From MAG-120531 sp002378585 (GTDB lineage: Bacteria > Bacteroidota > Bacteroidia > Flavobacteriales > Flavobacteriaceae), in assembly GCA_937890575.1 (NCBI GenBank), contig CALADZ010000194.1, positions 1 through 17,640 on the forward strand: a DNA stretch of 17,640 nucleotides, in the 5' to 3' direction. The notes beneath the pieces are model-generated. The model was not told the DNA's origin. It saw nothing but the letters and a program-made list of their open reading frames with translations, and made no database searches. Position 1 is the stretch's first letter; each line of letters opens with the position of its first letter. A program made the translations under genes and the position numbers. Below are positions 1-6,816 of the stretch, piece after piece.

Positions 1-1589
1 GCTACAGCGGGATGTTCATTGATGGCATCTTCAATCGGGGCCGTTCCCAGGTTATGCCCGGAGACGATGATCACATCATCCACCCTACCCGTAATTCTGT
101 AGTAACCCACTTCATCCCTAAGGGCTCCGTCCCCAGTGAAGTATTTACCGGGAAATGCGGTAAAATAAGTCTCTTTAAATCTTTGGTGGTCACCCCAGAT
201 AGACCGCGCAATCGATGGCCAGGGAAACGCGACACACAGGCGTCCATCCACCTGGTTATCCGTGATTTCAATACCATTTTCATCGACCAACACAGGTTGT
301 ATACCGGGTAAAGGAAGTGTCGCATACGTGGGTTTGGTCGGTGTAATCATCGGTAAAGGAGAAATGAGTATTCCTCCGGTTTCTGTCTGCCACCAGGTGT
401 CGACGATGGGACATCTCTTGTTGCCAATGTGGTCGTTGTACCAGTGCCAAGCTTCCTCGTTGATCGGTTCACCTACGGTTCCTAAAATCCGCAAACTCGA
501 GAGGTCGTGCGAAGTGACATAATCCAATCGCTCTTTGGCTAGGGCGCGTATGGCGGTGGGTGCCGTATATAACTGGGTGATTTTGTGTTTGTCAATCACA
601 TCCCAGAATCTAGAAAAATCAGGGTAGGAGGGAATGCCTTCGAAGAGTACGGTGGTGGCTCCATTGGCCAGTGGGCCATATACGATATAGGAGTGTCCCG
701 TGATCCAACCGATATCTGCCGTACACCAATATATATCCTCGCTTTGGTGTTGAAATACATTTTTAAAGGTGTAAGCCGTATACACCATATATCCTGCAGT
801 GGTGTGTAACATGCCTTTAGGCTTACCTGTTGATCCTGAGGTGTATAAAATAAACAGGGGGTCTTCAGCGTCCATCCATTCCGGAGTGCAGTGTACATCA
901 GCCTCATCCAGCAGTGGAGCCAACCACTGATCCCGCCCTGATTTCATGGTCACTTTGTTTTTGGTGCGTTCGACCACCAACACGCTGGACGTACCTGGGC
1001 AATGTTCGAGTGCGTCATCCACAATTCCTTTGAGGTCTATGGTTTTATTGCCCCTAAATGAACCATCTGAAGTGATGACCATGCGCGCATCGCAATCGTT
1101 GATCCTTGTCGCGAGTGCTCCGGCAGAAAAACCAGCAAAAACTACGGAATGAACGGCGCCAATACGCGCACAAGCCAAAACAGCCACGGCCAGCTCAGGG
1201 ATCATGGGCAAATAGATACACACGCGATCTCCCTTTTGAATGCCTTGGCTCTTTAATACGTTGGCCATTTTGTTTACTCGCTCGTATAGCTGCTGATACG
1301 TGATGTGTTGGGCAGGTTCTTTAGGGTCGTTGGGTTCAAACAAGAAAGCAGTCTTGTCTGCTTTGGTGTTGAGGTGGCGATCGATGCAATTTTCTGTGAT
1401 GTTGAGCTGTGCGCCTTCAAACCATTTAATCTCGGGTTTGTTGAAGTCCCAACTCAATACTTTGGACCATCGTTTGCGCCAGACAAAGTGTTCCTCAGCT
1501 ACTTCCTGCCAAAAAAGTTCTGGTTGGCGTATAGACTTGCGGTAGACCGCAAAATATTCCTCTAAATTTTTGATGTGATAATTGCTCAT
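1..1589 (-). CDS. acs: Acetyl-CoA synthetase (AMP-forming), 3' end beyond window
   Basis: This gene activates acetate with ATP and CoA to acetyl-CoA through an acetyl-AMP intermediate in the cytoplasm. The frame is open without interruption from the ATG at 1589 to the window edge (529 codons). The family is about 630-660 residues, so roughly the last 110-120 residues are missing, including the usual acetylatable lysine. Visible motifs are the adenylation P-loop YTSGSTGKPKG (residues 249-259), DTWWQTETGG (397-406), whose tryptophan pair shapes the acetate pocket, TGDGALRDE (485-493) and the hinge GRVDD (501-505). An early segment, FAGFSAGALATRI (151-163), also matches the family. After the hinge the sequence reads SGHNLGTAPIE, with Asn513 where enterobacterial Acs has Arg. 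A weak AGGA lies just before the ATG. The gene is divergent from the exported-protein gene at 1727. Propionyl-CoA synthetase is a less likely alternative because of the double tryptophan. Confidence 0.95.
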   Translation of the reverse strand, partial: MSNYHIKNLEEYFAVYRKSIRQPELFWQEVAEEHFVWRKRWSKVLSWDFNKPEIKWFEGAQLNITENCIDRHLNTKADKTAFLFEPNDPKEPAQHITYQQLYERVNKMANVLKSQGIQKGDRVCIYLPMIPELAVAVLACARIGAVHSVVFAGFSAGALATRINDCDARMVITSDGSFRGNKTIDLKGIVDDALEHCPGTSSVLVVERTKNKVTMKSGRDQWLAPLLDEADVHCTPEWMDAEDPLFILYTSGSTGKPKGMLHTTAGYMVYTAYTFKNVFQHQSEDIYWCTADIGWITGHSYIVYGPLANGATTVLFEGIPSYPDFSRFWDVIDKHKITQLYTAPTAIRALAKERLDYVTSHDLSSLRILGTVGEPINEEAWHWYNDHIGNKRCPIVDTWWQTETGGILISPLPMITPTKPTYATLPLPGIQPVLVDENGIEITDNQVDGRLCVAFPWPSIARSIWGDHQRFKETYFTAFPGKYFTGDGALRDEVGYYRITGRVDDVIIVSGHNLGTAPIEDAINEHPAV

Positions 1590-1726
1590 AATCCTAGAAA
1601 TGATGGTAAAAATTAGTCAAAAAAAATGGGCTTTTTAGCCTAGGCGAGTGCACAATGATCGAAATGTGATTACTTTTGATTGAATTGGTTGATGTATTTG
1701 ATACTCATCCCCTAAATTTTCAATGA
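1590..1726. promoter_or_regulatory. Divergent intergenic region between acs and the 228-aa protein
   Basis: This 137-base AT-rich gap must hold the promoters of both flanking genes. The rightward side has TGTATTTG (1694-1701), one mismatch from the TAnnTTTG -7 consensus, about 25 bases before the 1727 start. The leftward side has TAATTTTT about 18-25 bases before the acs start, also one mismatch. Neither has a convincing TTG at the -33 position. GCCTAGGC at 1638-1645 is an 8-base palindrome of unknown meaning. Promoter assignment is tentative. Confidence 0.3.
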
Positions 1727-2413
1727 ATGAAAAAGATTTTGTTCTTTGTTTTTTTGGCCATCTTATGGTCAAATACTGGTTTTAGTCAAGAATCCATGGC
1801 CAATGCCAGCCACATCCTCAACAACAATTCAACCCTGTATGATAAGTTTCAGCAGGGATTTGCCAACGCCAAAGGGACACCTTATATCCAAGAAGAATAC
1901 ACCTTGGCAAGTATTTCTGGACTGACCACCAATTATATGGTCAAGTACAATGCATTTAATGATGAAATGGAATTATTGTTGGAAGCTAAAAAGGTAAATT
2001 ATATTCAAAAGGAAAAGGGTTTAGTAGTTACTTTAAAAACCAATACCCCGAAGGCCTATGTTTGCTTGGGGTATAACGATGATCAAAAAAAATATCGACT
2101 CGGTTATTTTGCTTCAGCAGGAGTAATTAAAGAAGGTTATCTTCTTTTTCTTAAAGAAAAAATCAGCTTTCAAGAGGCCAAACCTCCAAGATCAGGGTAT
2201 GAACGACCCACCCCCGCTGGATTTAAACAACCTACTTACACTTTTTTTGTATGGGAGTCTGCAGCGGAGCAGTTGATCGAAGTGCCGAGAACAAAGATTG
2301 GGTTTATCAAAATGTTTCCTCAGCGAAACCTTAAAGAATTTTTTAAGTCAGGAACTTATGACTTGGATGTGGAAGAGGATCTGCTTCAAGTAGTTAAATA
2401 CTGTTACGAATAA
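1727..2413 (+). CDS. Exported protein of unknown function (228 aa)
   Basis: I do not recognise a named family. Residues 1-21 form a clear Sec signal peptide (two lysines, a hydrophobic stretch, then TGFSQ), so the protein is expected in the periplasm or at the outer membrane, with no further membrane segment. The mature part is mixed alpha/beta. It has short basic strands, a proline-rich loop near residues 162-175 (PPRSGYERPTPAG) and a charged C-terminus (about 186-228: VPRTKIGFIKMFPQR followed by an acidic DLDVEEDLL helix and VVKY). That C-terminal pattern, a basic strand and then an acidic helix ending in KY, recurs as I recall in uncharacterised exported proteins of Flavobacteriia. The ATG at 1727 is chosen because it gives the signal peptide. 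An overlapping ATG at 1723 is out of frame. The gene is monocistronic and ends at a strong terminator. Confidence 0.85.
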   Translation: MKKILFFVFLAILWSNTGFSQESMANASHILNNNSTLYDKFQQGFANAKGTPYIQEEYTLASISGLTTNYMVKYNAFNDEMELLLEAKKVNYIQKEKGLVVTLKTNTPKAYVCLGYNDDQKKYRLGYFASAGVIKEGYLLFLKEKISFQEAKPPRSGYERPTPAGFKQPTYTFFVWESAAEQLIEVPRTKIGFIKMFPQRNLKEFFKSGTYDLDVEEDLLQVVKYCYE

Positions 2414-2442
2414 AAAAACGCCCGAAAGGGCGTTTTTTTTTT
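2412..2442. terminator. Bidirectional Rho-independent terminator
   Basis: The stem CGCCC/GGGCG with a GAAA tetraloop is flanked by a run of A on the left and a run of T on the right, so it forms a terminator in both directions. It overlaps the stop codon of the 228-aa gene and lies just beyond the stop of the converging peptidase gene at 2464, serving both. Confidence 0.9.
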
Positions 2443-2463
2443 ATTGGTTTAGGCTGAAAGGCA

Positions 2464-4998
2464 CTATTGCCCCACCATAAATATCGCGTTGGACAACACC
2501 AACTTACCACTTTCCCAAAACCCCCTAAAAATGGGGTTGTCGGCAAAATATACCAGGTGACCTCTTCCGATTCGTTCCGAACCAATTACCAAGGACTCAG
2601 CCATTTGCTCTTTGATCTTGTATCCAATAAATCCAGTTCTGTATGCTTTGGCTGATTTGATGATGCCCGCATTGACTCCATGGTCTAAATAGGCATATCT
2701 GTTGCTGTTGTTTTTTAAGGTGTAGTAAATTCCTTCTGTACCGTAACCTAATGGGTGAGTGATGTCCATAGTGACTTGGTAGATGGCTCCAGTAGCTTCT
2801 TCGGAAATCGCCAGTCGCTCAGCTTGTTTGTGGGGTGCCAAACGCTCTTTAGCAGTAATTTCTTCTGCGCGTTTATCGGCAGCCTTTTTTTGCTCCGCTG
2901 TGCTGTACGTTTTTAGTCCATAACCCTCTTGATCAACAAATAACCCTAAGGCACCGTCAATAGCGATTAGTTTCCCTCCTGCCTTTACCCACTCAGTGAG
3001 TTTTTGCTTAGATCGATCATTGACAGCACTGCCAAACAACGAGGGCAGTATAATGACATCGTATTTGCTTAAATCTGCGCTATTTATGGATGAGGCCTCT
3101 AGTTGGGCTAATGGGTATTTAAGCTCCTGTTCAAAGAAATGCCAGATCTCTCCATAGTTTAACGATGAGGTTCCAGATCCACCCACCAATGCGATTTTAG
3201 GAGCCTTAATGACCCGAATTTCTGGAGATCCAAAATCATTTCCCGAATCCACATAACCCGTTGAAGACGTTTCTAGTTCCACCTGATTTTGAAGGGCTAT
3301 CTCGATTACTTTTTGGTCAAAATCTTTATGATGTTGGTTTCCTCCTTTGGTGATCAGTAAGCTTCCTTGGGGATAGCTTTTTCCACCTACGCTAAATGGA
3401 TTTTCAGCATATTTTACCCGAACATTGGCCTGCAGTAATTGGGCCAGAAAGGCAGCGTGTTTGGTTCCTTGCCAGGCAGCTATGTAGGCCACCGGAGTTT
3501 GGTCAGGGGTATGAACCTCTTTTTTGGGCAAGTTAAAGGTACCCTGCCCCACTAATTTATCTTCAGTAGCATAAGCGTTTAGCCCATAGGCATAGGGCAT
3601 AGACCAACTGGTGATGTCGTAAGTGATCGAATCATTTAGTTGCGGATTGGGCTCAAACAGCACTTGGGTCAACACTGATTTTGGTTGATAAGCGCTGATC
3701 AATAAATCTTGATCAGATACAGAGAATACAGCTTGAGATTGACCACTTTGGTACGCATATCCTTTAACTCCTGATTTTGATTTAGCTCTTTGGTATTGAA
3801 TGCCGTTTTTGTCCAACAATGCCATCAGCTTTTCCAGTTGCGCTGGGTTACTTTCTCGTTTGATGACAAAGCTTTTGTATTTGCCCTTTGGGGCAGAGGC
3901 ATTTGAACTGAAATAAGTGCTGTACTGTTTGAGTAACTCCACTTTATGAATACTGGTCATTTCTACTGCGGAAAGCGCTGCTGTGTAATGACCCTCAATC
4001 CTGTGTGCCAGGGTAACTGTGTCGCCCACTGCGTTGCGCATGCCGATTCCTGCTCGCCCTCCGCCCCCTTGCTCTATAGTCATGCCAATGGCGCCGTTGT
4101 ACATAGGGTAAGTGTCTCCATAGGCTGGGTAGAGTAGGTCAAAACGTTCTTTGGTAAAATAAAAACGGCCCATTTGGTCAAAATATTTGGCTGTATTACG
4201 TCCAAACAGATCTTGGAATTGATGTTGGTAGGGGGATAGTTGAGCGTGAAGCGGTTCTGCGGCAGGCGCCATGTAAAATGGATTGTCGATTCCTTGCTCG
4301 TGAAAATCTAAGTGAAGCTGAGGCATCCACTGCTGGTAGAGTTTTAGTCTTTGTTGACTTTCCACCTGAACTTGCCATGCCCAGTCCCTATTGAGGTCAA
4401 ATAGATAATGATTGGCTCTTCCTCCAGGCCAGGGTTCACTGTGTTCCATGGATTGAGGATCGGGCTGCATCAAAGTATTCATTTTTTGATTGTACCACAT
4501 CGCATATCGATCCCTCCCATCGGGGTTAATGCATGGGTCGATCACCACTACTTGATCTTTTAGCCAAGCCTGAACTTGGGTATTCGAGGGATCAGCCAAG
4601 GTGTGAAAGGTGGCGATGGCCGCTTCCATACCGACGGATTCGTTTCCGTGAACGTTAAAAGACATCCAGTTGATGGGCACCTGGGTAGTTGGGTTTCCTG
4701 AAATAAGTCCTGAGCGTTTAAGGTTGTCAGTTCTGATTTGTTCTAGACGGGCCATATTTTCCGCACTGGCCAATACCGCCACGAACAAAGGTCTTTTTTC
4801 ATTGGTTTCCCCATAGGGGATCAATTTGATGTTTGGATTTTGTCCCGCTACTTCCTTAAAATAGTCCACCATTTTGTGGTGAGGGGTGAATCGCTCACCT
4901 AGTTTATAACCCAAAAAGGCTTCTGGAGAGGTAACCTGTGCTTGAAGATTTAATACGCCTAAACAGGCGATTAACGCATAACTGATCAATTTTTTCAT
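2464..4998 (-). CDS. Secreted M14-family zinc carboxypeptidase with C-terminal GATase-like domain
   Basis: An 844-residue exported metallopeptidase. The start at 4998 gives a signal peptide (residues 1-20, ending NLQA before Q21). A longer frame from 5139 would run through the ssrA terminator and tRNA-like end and is rejected. The M14 catalytic set is complete: HGNE (zinc ligands His117 and Glu120), a following NPDGRDR segment (158-164) and DLNRDW (201-206), DFHEQ (third zinc ligand His233) and the catalytic glutamate in MTIEQGGGG (Glu309). After about residue 560 the protein continues with a Rossmann-like region, including IALVGGSGTSS and YDVIILPSLFG, resembling the class I glutamine-amidotransferase/ThuA-like fold that often follows M14 domains in Bacteroidota. 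It probably trims peptides in the periplasm or outside the cell. The exact substrate cannot be told. It stands alone between the terminators of ssrA and the 228-aa gene. Confidence 0.92.
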   Translation of the reverse strand: MKKLISYALIACLGVLNLQAQVTSPEAFLGYKLGERFTPHHKMVDYFKEVAGQNPNIKLIPYGETNEKRPLFVAVLASAENMARLEQIRTDNLKRSGLISGNPTTQVPINWMSFNVHGNESVGMEAAIATFHTLADPSNTQVQAWLKDQVVVIDPCINPDGRDRYAMWYNQKMNTLMQPDPQSMEHSEPWPGGRANHYLFDLNRDWAWQVQVESQQRLKLYQQWMPQLHLDFHEQGIDNPFYMAPAAEPLHAQLSPYQHQFQDLFGRNTAKYFDQMGRFYFTKERFDLLYPAYGDTYPMYNGAIGMTIEQGGGGRAGIGMRNAVGDTVTLAHRIEGHYTAALSAVEMTSIHKVELLKQYSTYFSSNASAPKGKYKSFVIKRESNPAQLEKLMALLDKNGIQYQRAKSKSGVKGYAYQSGQSQAVFSVSDQDLLISAYQPKSVLTQVLFEPNPQLNDSITYDITSWSMPYAYGLNAYATEDKLVGQGTFNLPKKEVHTPDQTPVAYIAAWQGTKHAAFLAQLLQANVRVKYAENPFSVGGKSYPQGSLLITKGGNQHHKDFDQKVIEIALQNQVELETSSTGYVDSGNDFGSPEIRVIKAPKIALVGGSGTSSLNYGEIWHFFEQELKYPLAQLEASSINSADLSKYDVIILPSLFGSAVNDRSKQKLTEWVKAGGKLIAIDGALGLFVDQEGYGLKTYSTAEQKKAADKRAEEITAKERLAPHKQAERLAISEEATGAIYQVTMDITHPLGYGTEGIYYTLKNNSNRYAYLDHGVNAGIIKSAKAYRTGFIGYKIKEQMAESLVIGSERIGRGHLVYFADNPIFRGFWESGKLVLSNAIFMVGQ

Positions 4999-5073
4999 GA
5001 CAAAATTTAAGTGAATAAATATAGAGGAAATTTTTTGTGTAAAACAGCTATTAGGGTTGGCGTGAAAACAAAA

Positions 5074-5100
5074 AACCTCCAACCAAAAAGGTTGAAGGTT
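5074..5100 (-). terminator. Terminator of ssrA
   Basis: Read on the minus strand, an 11-bp stem (AACCUUCAACC with GGUUGGAGGUU, one G-U pair) and a U5 loop are followed directly by a T run (5075-5070). It lies 9 bases past the tmRNA 3' end and separates ssrA from the peptidase gene. Confidence 0.85.
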
Positions 5101-5108
5101 GAACTTTG

Positions 5109-5503
5109 TGGAGCCGGAGGGATTTGAACCCTCGTCCAAACAAGCAATTAAAAAGCTTTCTACACGTTTAGTTTTCGATTGGTTTTCGACAAATGTCTGA
5201 CCGAAAACCGCCCAACATTTGCTTAGCTTCTTAAGTTTTGGACCTCAGTCGAAGCTGCTTCGATCCTATGTTGTCTTTGATGGTGCCCCTGGATAAGACG
5301 CCGACAACAAGGGCTTCTTAGGGACATCTCGCTTCCCCACCTGGTGGGGACGAGGCTAAATCCTACTGTAATTCGGATTAAGCGGCAAGAGCGTAGTTAT
5401 TTTCGCCATTTAAAGGTCTGAAAAATGAGATTTACGAGCTGTTTCTCAGCGCTCGACGTGCTTACCCTCCAACTGACCTTGCTGTCAAAACCAACTCGGC
5501 CCC
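5109..5503 (-). ncRNA. ssrA: Transfer-messenger RNA (tmRNA), one-piece
   Basis: tmRNA rescues ribosomes stalled on broken messages and adds a degradation tag. The acceptor stem pairs the 5' end GGGGCCG (5503-5497) with the 3' end CGGCUCC (5116-5110) over seven pairs with one G-U. Next to it is a perfect T-arm, GAGGG-TTCAAAT-CCCTC. The tag frame at 5407-5378 reads GENNYALAA followed by TAA. The 3' trinucleotide CCA is not encoded: the DNA continues A-C-A after the stem, so it must be added by nucleotidyltransferase. The length of about 395 nt and the one-piece order (acceptor end, tag, pseudoknot-rich region, T-arm) fit the standard bacterial form. It is transcribed from its own promoter and ends at its own terminator. 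Exact ends are inferred from the stem. Confidence 0.97.
5378..5407 (-). other. tmRNA proteolysis-tag reading frame
   Basis: The resume codon GGC at 5407-5405 begins the tag G-E-N-N-Y-A-L-A-A, ended by TAA at 5380-5378. The terminal ALAA is the family's protease-recognition end, and the sequence is typical of Bacteroidota tags. Confidence 0.93.
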
Positions 5504-5516
5504 TTAGATGGGGAGG

Positions 5517-5524
5517 CAAAGTTA
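5517..5524 (-). promoter_or_regulatory. -7 promoter element of ssrA
   Basis: TAACTTTG on the minus strand exactly matches the Bacteroidota -7 consensus TAnnTTTG. It ends 13 bases before the mature tmRNA 5' end, leaving a short leader to be removed by RNase P. I see no clear TTG at the -33 spacing. Confidence 0.7.
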
Positions 5525-5533
5525 CGAAAAGAT

Positions 5534-5564
5534 TTGTGCAGCGGCGAGAATAGCCGTAATTTAG
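5534..5564 (+). promoter_or_regulatory. Probable promoter of the dehydrogenase-like gene
   Basis: TTG (5534-5536) is followed after 20 bases by TAATTTAG (5557-5564), one mismatch from TAnnTTTG and at the expected -33/-7 spacing. Transcription would start roughly 5570, giving a leader of about ten bases before the ATG at 5582. It lies back-to-back with the ssrA promoter. Confidence 0.4.
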
Positions 5565-5581
5565 TAAGTATATCCCGTTTT

Positions 5582-6787
5582 ATGATTCGTTTTGGCCTGA
5601 TTGCCGAAGGCAAATACCCACCTGACCGCAGGGTGGTACTCACCCCTGATGCGTGTGCATCTTTGTTAAACTATCCCGGTGTAGAAATTTATGTAGCGCC
5701 ATCAGTGCACAGAGCGTTCCCGGACAGTGCCTATGCTGAGGTGGGGGCGATTTTACAGGAAGATCTTTCTGTTTGCGATGTGCTCTTGGGTGTTAAAGAA
5801 GTTCCGATTGAGCAATTGATACCCGGTAAAAAGTATTTTTTCTTTTCTCATACCATAAAAAAGCAATCGTATAACAGAGCCTTGCTTCAAGCCATTCTTG
5901 CCCAAGGAATTTCCTTGTTTGACCATGAGGTTATAGTCGATCAAAACGGGCAGCGTTTGGTGGCCTTTGGTTATTACGCTGGTGTAGTTGGGGCCTACCA
6001 CGCTATCCGCACTTATGGACTGAAACACGGACTATTTGAGTTGGCCAAACCCTCTGATCTAGCCGACATCAACGCGTTGAAGAATGTGCTGCGGGAAATA
6101 AACTTGCCGCCTGTGAAGATCGTACTTACAGGAAAAGGTCGTGTGGGCTCTGGAGCTGCAGAGGTACTCGATGCTATGGGACTACCATGTGTTGATCCAG
6201 AGGATTTTTTGGTCAATGAGTATCCCCACGCAGTGTATACCGCTATCGATGTCTGCTCCTATGTTCAGCTCAGCCCGGGATCAACGGTAGACAAGCAACA
6301 CTTTTTTGCCCACCCGGAGCTCTATGCCAACAATTTCTTTCGATGGGCGGCGGTAAGTGATCTATTTATTGCGGGACATTATTACGGCAAAGGGGCTCCG
6401 ATGATGCTTGATGTGAATGACCTAAAAGATCCCAGCTTAAAAATATCGGTCATAGCAGACATCAGCTGTGATATCGGTGCCCCAATAGCCAGTACCTTGA
6501 GGTCGTCCACCATTTCGGATCCTATTTATGGAGTAAATCCACGAGATATGGCCGAGTGTGATTGGCGCAGTGAGGACGCTCTCGCCGTAATGGCGGTGGA
6601 TAATTTGCCTTGTGAAGTTCCGGTTGATGCCTCATCAGGCTTTAGTATCGCATTTTCTAAATACGTTTTGCCCGCCTTTTTTGATGGAGATCAATCTGGG
6701 GTATTGGCCCGAGCCCAAATCACTACTGCGGATGGAAAACTGACCCCCAGGTTTTCCTACCTGGAGGAGTATGTTGCCGGGAAATAA
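5582..6787 (+). CDS. Saccharopine dehydrogenase (lysine-forming)/alanine dehydrogenase-like oxidoreductase
   Basis: A 401-residue cytoplasmic NAD(P)-dependent oxidoreductase with the AlaDh/PNT fold. The N-terminus carries the family's DRRVVLTP (15-22). Lys72 in KEVP and His90 in FFSHTIKKQ are spaced like the catalytic Lys-His pair of yeast lysine-forming saccharopine dehydrogenase. GKGRVGSGA (184-192) is the dinucleotide-binding glycine loop, and ADISCDIGAP (292-301) matches the conserved SCD segment of that family. The ATG at 5582 is chosen because upstream codons, including a TTG at 5534, overlap promoter sequence and add nothing conserved. Length fits the family (about 370-420). The role could be lysine breakdown through saccharopine or another amino-acid oxidoreduction; substrate specificity cannot be read from sequence alone. 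kdsA follows 29 bases downstream, but with its own -7 element, so joint function is not implied. Confidence 0.75.
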   Translation: MIRFGLIAEGKYPPDRRVVLTPDACASLLNYPGVEIYVAPSVHRAFPDSAYAEVGAILQEDLSVCDVLLGVKEVPIEQLIPGKKYFFFSHTIKKQSYNRALLQAILAQGISLFDHEVIVDQNGQRLVAFGYYAGVVGAYHAIRTYGLKHGLFELAKPSDLADINALKNVLREINLPPVKIVLTGKGRVGSGAAEVLDAMGLPCVDPEDFLVNEYPHAVYTAIDVCSYVQLSPGSTVDKQHFFAHPELYANNFFRWAAVSDLFIAGHYYGKGAPMMLDVNDLKDPSLKISVIADISCDIGAPIASTLRSSTISDPIYGVNPRDMAECDWRSEDALAVMAVDNLPCEVPVDASSGFSIAFSKYVLPAFFDGDQSGVLARAQITTADGKLTPRFSYLEEYVAGK

Positions 6788-6790
6788 CCT

Positions 6791-6798
6791 TATCTTTG
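6791..6798 (+). promoter_or_regulatory. -7 promoter element of kdsA
   Basis: TATCTTTG matches TAnnTTTG perfectly. It sits 3 bases after the stop codon of the preceding gene and 18 bases before the chosen kdsA ATG. This argues both for an independent kdsA transcript and against the in-frame TTG at 6796 as start, since that codon is part of the element. A TTG at 6774 is only 14 bases upstream, so the -33 box is weak. Confidence 0.65.
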
Positions 6799-6816
6799 TC
6801 GGCAAAATTTATCTCT

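Noticed and set aside
12..1565. Several plus-strand frames of 65-99 codons opposite acs
   Set aside because: All are antisense shadows of the acs frame with low-complexity translations.
1..1589. Possible frameshifted or broken acs, because no closed long frame exists here
   Set aside because: The minus-strand frame from 1589 reads 529 codons without a stop and with all family motifs in order; it simply runs off the window.
4999..5139. 47-residue N-terminal extension of the M14 peptidase
   Set aside because: It would be encoded by the tRNA-like end and terminator of ssrA; the signal peptide starts at 4998.
5110..5170. A stand-alone tRNA gene at the GGTTCAAATCC T-arm
   Set aside because: There is no anticodon arm nearby; the partner acceptor strand is about 390 bases away, which is the tmRNA arrangement.
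6796..6816. TTG start for KdsA seven codons upstream
   Set aside because: The TTG is part of a perfect -7 promoter element, and the extra residues are not family-like.
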